From Flabesymbios commensalis (taxonomy: Eukaryota; Annelida; Polychaeta; Terebellida; Flabelligeridae), in NCBI GenBank assembly GCA_964017125.1, contig OZ024905.1:34817534-34881533 (forward strand): 64,000 nucleotides of DNA. The letters run 5' to 3'. Of this stretch, positions 57,692 to 64,000 are shown in pieces. The notes beneath the pieces were generated by a model. The model did no database searches, was not told the DNA's origin, and saw only the letters and a program-made list of their open reading frames with translations. Position 1 is the first letter of the stretch; every line of letters starts with the position of its first letter. The translations under genes and the position numbers were made by a program.

Positions 57692-59458
57692 CATATGCAA
57701 AATAGCCAATGGATAATAAGGTTTTTACCCTGTATAAATATGTTTGAATAAAATAAATAAACATGTAGTCCCCAGACCTACTCTTCACAATTTCATCTTT
57801 TATTCTATTTTAAATATTTTTTTCAAAGATTAGAGTGCTCGGCCAACCGTTTTAGCCCACAGAGAACGCTTTTCCCAAATTCAAACGTAGGGGGCGGAGC
57901 TTATTCTTCACGATTTTATAAAGCCGAAACGCCGGTCCAGGGTCTAGCATTTACTTAACATGTCGATGCGCGCCTATAAAAATTTAATTCAGTTTATGTG
58001 CAAACGCAGCAAATATGAAATATTCCCCCGATGCTATTTCATTGTTAGTCCATATTTAATAATGGGCGCTGTTTGTGTGTGAAGTCATGAGTTGTGAGAT
58101 CCGGACGTTTCTATTTTTGACAATAACTGTAAATTAGTAGACCAAAATAATGTGAGAACTTAAGGACAGCCATTGGGATATATACTTGTATTGCTTAAGT
58201 GAAATCACTTCAGAGGGTCTTTGATATCGGCATAATAAGAGTGCTGTTCTGGATCCCCTTGCCATTGATGTGTGTTTTATATAGACTTAGGCCAGTTTAA
58301 AGCAGCCCCTTGGGATGACATCAATTTTCGTTTTTAATTCCGTACTGAAGTAGTGTATCCCACGGATCGTGTTTTTTTTTTTTTTCAGAATTTCATATTT
58401 TTACAAATATTTTTATTCAACATTTCTATGAAACCAGAAGTAACCCAAACAAACTATTTGTATACCTGAAGGACGATTGAATGTTTTCACAGCATTGGGC
58501 CACATGCTGATGGCATCGGCCCAGCGTTGGGTAGACAATCAGTGCTGCAGGTGTGTTCTCCCGTGTCCTGACTATAAGACACCAATTAGCGGCGACTGCT
58601 CTGATCTTACCGTCTGATACGTGGGAATATGTGATGTAAAGTGATAAATATTTCTGACTTGTTTTGTTTACATGGCAATATATTTCACTCTTTTTTCGGT
58701 GCTTTAAAATCGTTTTTTGACTTTTTCGTATTTTCAGTTAATGTAGCTTCATATAAATTACATTTTTAAAATTGACAACATTGAAAATGTCTCATCCCAA
58801 GGGGTCCCTTTAATACGTACATGTTTTATAAAATTCAATAAACGTAGACTTTGAAAAAATCTATACTTTCAAATGTATTGATCGCAAACGTGCTAATCAT
58901 TTGACGAGCGTGCATGTGTCCCAGTATAGGATCAGTGTTTGGAACCCGTCTAATATATTACTTTTAGAGGTTTGATGTGACTGTCACTAATCACCCACTT
59001 TCGCCTACACACCCACCTGCGTAGCTAAGGGCACCCAAAAATGACTGGATCAGCGTACATGTAACAGCGCTGTAGCATCGTGTTGGTTCAACATTGCTAA
59101 AATTATGGACTCGTATCTGAAAAAAACTATCAATAATTAACTAATCACACATGCGTATGACATGTACGCACATGGCATCTTTTATGATCTGCTTTGAATT
59201 CTCTCTCATTGGGATGAATGGTGCGTGGGAGTACACTTGTGACTTTATGGTATTCAGGTGATCCAAGGTGAAACCACGTGAACCACAAACATCGCAGTTA
59301 CCGTGCTAAATCCGGTCGTCTTGCACTCACCATTTTCCCAAGGTTTCATATACCAAGCGATGTGACTATGCTATCATTATTATTTAAATAAATGTCGATG
59401 AAATGTGAAATCTACCTATAGTGAGCTATTCGTTTCCACGTTTCAGGTTACATTGTCA
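57692..59458. other. Spacer, no gene seen
   Basis: Near 57715-57760 a phrase ending GAATAAAATAAATAAACATG could be a retroposon tail. Near 58490-58535 are GGGCCACATGCTGATGG-type words of the foldback families. No exon recognised. Confidence 0.35.
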
Positions 59459-59572
59459 TGTCACGCCTGCGCTCATTATTATGTTGCTGTAGATGGGGAC
59501 ATCCCAGAAAACAGTCCTGTTTTCTGGGATGTCCCCATCTACAGCAATATAATAATGAGCGCAGGCGTGACA
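59459..59572. repeat. Near-perfect palindrome with 56-bp arms and 2-nt spacer
   Basis: The left arm 59459-59514 (beginning TGTCACGCCTGCGCTC) and right arm 59517-59572 are reverse complements with a single mismatch (ATGTTGC against ATATTGC). Only TC separates them. Outside the arms the similarity stops at once and there are no terminal TTAA or TA sites. The 120-codon open frame at 59405-59767 simply runs across it. It reads as a recent inverted duplication by template switching, or as a hairpin-RNA source. Confidence 0.9.
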
Positions 59573-59843
59573 CGTTCAGCCATTGTTGGTTCAATGCGTC
59601 TCGTTTTATCTGGGATGTCTATGCCTACCAGGAGAGTACCAAGTCGTGTAGACCAATCCGATGGCATAATTACGTTAGTTACTAGTACCAAATTGTCCGT
59701 TCCTTTATTATCCTACGTAATTAATACTTTAACGCTTTTAAGATTCAAGTCCTGTTTCACAGGGTAGTGTGAACATATATCGCTTAATCTCCGTGGATAA
59801 AATGACGTAAGGCATAATTCATATATTTTGGTTCCCGTGAAAC

Positions 59844-60216
59844 TTAAAGGGACATGCCCATGTCTAAAATCATAAAAAAATCGGTGATTTTATTTTGGCG
59901 TCTTATTATGACCATATGATGTAAACATGTCCATAGACTAGAACTGCAAAAGTTTTTTAATTTTTGTGCTGCGCACTTATCGGTTAGGCTAGATATAGAT
60001 AAGGAATTCCCGTATTTCTTATTTTTGACATGTCAATAATTAGAAATCAGGAATTTCGTCTCTATATCTAGCCGAGCTGGTGAATGCGCAGCACAAAAAT
60101 TAAAAAACTTTTGCAGTTCTAGTCTATGAACATGTTTACATCATATAGTCATATTATTAGGCTAAAATTATATCACCGATTTTTTTAAGATTTTAGACCT
60201 GGGCATGTCCCTTTAA
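59844..60216. mobile_element. AGGGACATGCCC foldback element, complete
   Basis: TTAAAGGGACATGCCCATG at the left and TGGGCATGTCCCTTTAA at the right are inverted, with TTAA at both tips. Each arm of about 165 bp has, from outside in, CTAAAATCA, ACCATATGATGTAAACATG, CATAGACTAGAACTGCAAAA, GTGCTGCGCAC and CTAGATATAGA words. The middle (60010-60050) is unpaired. It has no coding capacity. Half copies lie in both units of the 4.0-kb duplication, and a diverged relative is at 62994-63318. Confidence 0.75.
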
Positions 60217-62993
60217 GGTCCGTGTGGGAAGAGAACTAGATATAAAGATGACTAGATGACATAAATTGGCCTAATATACCGCAAATATATGAAATCCTTG
60301 ACAGAGCAACACTTGACTGTACTTGACCTCAGTTACATCTTCTCTCGTGATTGTTGTATGTAGAAAATGCAATTAGTTTATTATTACAATAGGCTGGTGA
60401 ATTGTCCAATACACGTAAACATTGGTGTAATATAAAGCCTTTGAAGTGTTGTAAACATTGACTGACTCTTGGCCTATCACCAGTTACTGTTAGACGAGCA
60501 TTATAGATGAGAACAGCATGTCCCTCACAGACACCAACCCCCAATGGCCTGCGGGCTATTGTCATGACGAATGACTACAGCAGGCTTCCACGTAACGCAC
60601 GCCGCAGTCGGCAAGTGTAAGTGGGATAATTCATTTGACAGCGTTCGTGTGTATTAATCATTAGGTGCAGGGGAATAAAAAGAACTGATCTCCTGCAAAA
60701 ATGACAGCAGGAAATGTAGTTATCCCCTGAACATTCACGACTGCATGACGCCAGAACACGGGGCTCGTCAAATTCTCGGGAAAACTACAATAAAAGTTGT
60801 AGAATATGTGTCCTCATATTTTCTAATTGATAATAATTTGCTTGATATATTTACTTTGCGCCTGTATGCCATGTAGTATTGAACATAAAGTTTGCACATA
60901 GCTAGCATTGTAACTTCAAATTATTTATTTGTGGTAAACGGAAAGTGGTTTCTGAGTTTTACACATAGCATGACATAGAATAAAATAAATATAAACTAAT
61001 ATATATTAACTTGTTGAACACTTATTTAGTATTAAAATGGGTTCATATATACGTTTCTGGAAATAGTTCATAAAGAAGTTTCTGGATATGGTGTTATATT
61101 TGTCTATAAGTCATTTTCACAGCAAATAAAACCATTTGAATTGTTCTTCATAAAAAATACTCCTTATTATTTTTACAGAGTCCAAACAGCATAACAATGA
61201 ATCTCTTCTATTCCCAATCCCTTAATGTATTTTTCAGCTCAACACGCCTATATCCCTCGGTACTAGGATGCATAAATATTTATGGATTCTCCAGATTTCT
61301 ACAACCTCCATTACTGCCACTAGCTAGAGAGGCGTGTGGGCGTGTTTTGCATGCCCCAAACCGTCGCAACACGCCCTAGAATTTACTACCCCGCCCTGTC
61401 AAAACTCTCCTTCTTATAGTGAAGGGGTTGTTACACACCCTTTTACACACCCTGTTTCACACCCTGTTACACACCCTGAATTTGTTTTACACACCCTGTC
61501 AGCCCAATCCTAGCTAACACTGTGCTGCCACAGGTTTAGGCTCTTATTGAAAAAACAAAACAAATGGTATATTATTTCACAACCGGATTATTAGGGAGAA
61601 TTATGGGTAATTAGGATGATCCACCAACGTATCATTAAATCTTTATCTGTTTGTGAATAAGATATTTCAAGACTCCTGCAACGAATACCGATATCTAGAG
61701 ATAATATTTATTGATTGCCTTAAAAGATGACGGCTGTGTTCTATATAAATAGTCGTCACATTTGCTACAGGGAGACTTCTGAATATTTACGTCTGCACAA
61801 AATAAGTTTTTACTAAACATAGGTAAACACGAAACATTGATCCTGTAAAAGTTTAATGTAGGGCCAGAATCGTGGGCGACGGTTTAAGGTGTGGGTTGAG
61901 AATATAAGTGGAGAATATACTTCATGGTACATCAATAAGAAAGGGCGATTTGTTTTCTGTACACTTGTCTAGCATGATGTTCTGTGGATATGAAGATAAC
62001 AAACATTGTTTTTATGTTCCTTGGTCGGTAATTAAGCTGAACTGACATTATAAGCGTATTTTAATGACAATATAGGATTAATGTTCAATGTCATGATGGC
62101 CAGTATCCGTGTTGGTGGTGCTGATTAGACTTACCCCAAGTCTCACTTCCATACAACTTATTTTTGTAGTCGTAAATATTTGTTTTTCATAGAAAAAATT
62201 TATTGTTTATTTATACTTTATTTCTCGTTTTGGTCAATAAATGAACTGGGCCGATGAGTGTTTCACTGTATTTAAATAACAGCTGAATAACAGGTGTGGA
62301 TTAGCTGTTATTTTCAAGTGGTCGACAGACGCAATCCCTCACGGTTTATATGTAGACATGGACACATCAACCAATAAGAACAATAATAAAACCAACAGTA
62401 TTGCCCAAGTTGCTATGCCTTGCCATGGTTTTTCATATGCATTTCTTTTTGAATTTCAAGTTTAGGTGTAGAGATTCATGCATGGCGTTATTTATCTAGT
62501 TTTTTGTGTTTTTGTTCAATTTTGTGGAACTATTGTAGCATCATCCATGACATTAACCTCAGCATAGCGAATAACTGTTTTCCCATTTTCTATAATTCCA
62601 AAGCATTTGTGACATCATCTGGCTTATCTCTAATAATCTTTTTCTTAGTGCTATGGTTGTGTATAATAATATAGCCCCCTTTCTACCATCTTAAAAGTAT
62701 GATTTATAGCTCAGAATTCCGAGAATCATAAAACATTAGTAATTATTGGTCGATGTCTTACTTTTAGGATGCGATGGTAAAATTAGTAATTACTGGTCGA
62801 TGGCTTATTTTTAGGAAGCAATCGTTATCAGGCCACGAATAAAATAAATAAGCGAAACTAACTTTTAAAAATATACTTTGTATGAGTATTTTCCATCAAG
62901 ACATCTACTACTCGTTTATTTTGTTCATTATTATCTCAATTATTTATTCTCAAACATATTTCATTTCATGCTAAGCCAGTTCTTAAGGCATGT
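60217..62993. other. Spacer, no gene seen
   Basis: No exon recognised. The minus-strand frame at 60329-60565 and the plus frame at 61197-61379 lack domains and splice context. A 12-bp minisatellite is annotated separately. Confidence 0.35.
61431..61497. repeat. Short minisatellite TTACACACCCTG
   Basis: Five copies of a 12-base unit (TTACACACCCTT, TTACACACCCTG, TTTCACACCCTG, TTACACACCCTG and, after an 8-base gap, TTACACACCCTG). Confidence 0.8.
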
Positions 62994-63318
62994 TTAAAGT
63001 GACACAATATGGCCAAGTTTTATTTTGCCTCCTTAATATGGTAATATGTTCATACACTAGAATTGCGAACGTTTTTTAAATTGTGTGTTGCGCATTTACC
63101 AGTTAAAAGAGAAATAGTGACGAGATTTAATTTCAGACATGTATTTCCAAAATAAGAAATATAGGAATAACTGATAAACGGTTTTGTCGGTACACTTGCT
63201 ACCAAAATTTAAAAGACTTCCGCATTTATAGTCTATGAACATGTTCACATATTAAGGGCGCACTAAGGAGCCAAAATACAACTTTTGGATGATTTTTGGC
63301 CTGATTGTGTCGCTTTGG
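62994..63318. mobile_element. Diverged relative of the AGGGACATGCCC foldback element
   Basis: Left end TTAAAGTGACACAATATGGCC-like (62994 on) and right end GGCCTGATTGTGTCGCTTTGG-like (to 63318) are inverted. Inside, TCATACACTAGAATTGCG with GTGTGTTGCGCATTTACC on the left, and ATAGTCTATGAACATGTTC on the right, match the inner order of 59844-60216. It is a decayed but clearly homologous copy. Confidence 0.6.
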
Positions 63319-64000
63319 TATAAACATATGCATTCATCCAGGATTGTACAATGAAAGAAGCTAATACAATATACGCTCCGCAAAAGCGTTGCGCAATTAT
63401 GTAGCAGTACAATAACTATTAAATGGTGTGCAATAATATGTGCAAAGTATAACAGTGAAGTTGTGCATAATCAACTGATTAACATCCTAGCGACATGTAA
63501 ATTATATGATAAGGGTGTTTAACAGTAAAATGAAATGAAGTCTGCATGAATATGTTGAGGATGAAAAAGTTATGTGAATTATGAGAAGTAGTCAAATAGT
63601 TATTAAAAATTAATATCAAAATATTCAAGCATTCTATATAAAGTATGATACATATGTTACTGGTGATAATCCAAAGTGTGCAATGACATGTGCAGATTAT
63701 TACAATGAAGTGGTCTCTTTAACTTTTGGTTCATAAACTGTGTTGTTTTAGCCTGTGCAAAACCGAGAACTTTATGTAGAGTTCTTGGTAAAACTGTTGG
63801 TGTGCATGCGATTTAACGCTAAACGAGCTCAACTTACCAGCTTACCGGAAGTTTAGTTAATTCAGCCCTTAACTTGCATTGTGCTTACACCCGTTATTGT
63901 CTAGTGTATCTAATATGTGTTTACATTGCGATGTATAGTGTATTGAAAGTCTGCATTCAGTTTCTAACAGTAAATAGCATTGATGGCATTGGTGATGTAA
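63319..64000. other. Spacer at the right edge, no gene seen
   Basis: AT-rich. No exon or element recognised. Confidence 0.35.

Noticed and set aside
59405-59767. 120-codon open frame
   Set aside because: It runs across the 56-bp-arm palindrome and has no domain; the frame is a by-product of the inverted duplication.
61197-61379. 60-codon frame near the right end
   Set aside because: No domain, no signal peptide of good quality, and no coding context.

Overview
This is eukaryotic DNA from a metazoan, most likely a lophotrochozoan such as a mollusc. It is AT-rich and almost entirely non-coding. It carries many kinds of transposon (DIRS-type retroelement, LINEs, SINEs, pogo/Tigger-like and TTAA-flanked DNA elements, many foldback elements), long microsatellites and fresh tandem duplications. 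The host genes are split by large introns. A neuropeptide precursor that resembles a family known mainly from molluscs, annelids and brachiopods points the same way. The phylum is inferred, not proven.

Layout. From 1 to about 5520 lies a minus-strand DIRS-like tyrosine-recombinase retroelement, cut by the left edge of the window. From 5.7 to 8.8 kb there are a dispersed repeat (its inverted sister is at 37.0-37.5 kb), a G-rich/C-rich minisatellite and a tandem array of about 165-bp units. Two plus-strand exons at 9060-9166 and 19530-19616 encode the coiled, VCP-binding-region part of selenoprotein S (SELENOS/VIMP). The 10.4-kb intron between them holds pogo/Tigger-like ends, a 5'-truncated LINE with an internal 1127-bp tandem duplication, a second LINE fragment and several foldback elements. 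A 4.0-kb segment is then present twice in tandem (20040-28136), each copy ending in a long (CATA)n microsatellite.

At 30390-30815 on the minus strand is a single coding exon for a secreted neuropeptide precursor, convergent with SELENOS. From 31 kb to the end I find no other firm gene. There is one candidate first coding exon of a secreted cysteine-containing protein at 55745-55917. The rest is transposon-derived sequence and unexplained spacer: an octamer-rich tandem array (41.0-41.9 kb), a palindromic region rich in CGTACG-like words (35.4-36.6 kb), a composite repeat block (52.2-54.5 kb), and a nearly perfect 56-bp-arm palindrome (59459-59572).

Only two, perhaps three, host genes are visible. 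SELENOS acts in ER-associated degradation and the neuropeptide in secretion and signalling; nothing suggests that they work together. The other coding-like material belongs to mobile elements. The most notable observations are the neuropeptide gene, the candidate secreted exon, the duplicated dead LINE, the shared plan of the hairpin-headed repeat elements, and several TTAA-flanked foldback families.
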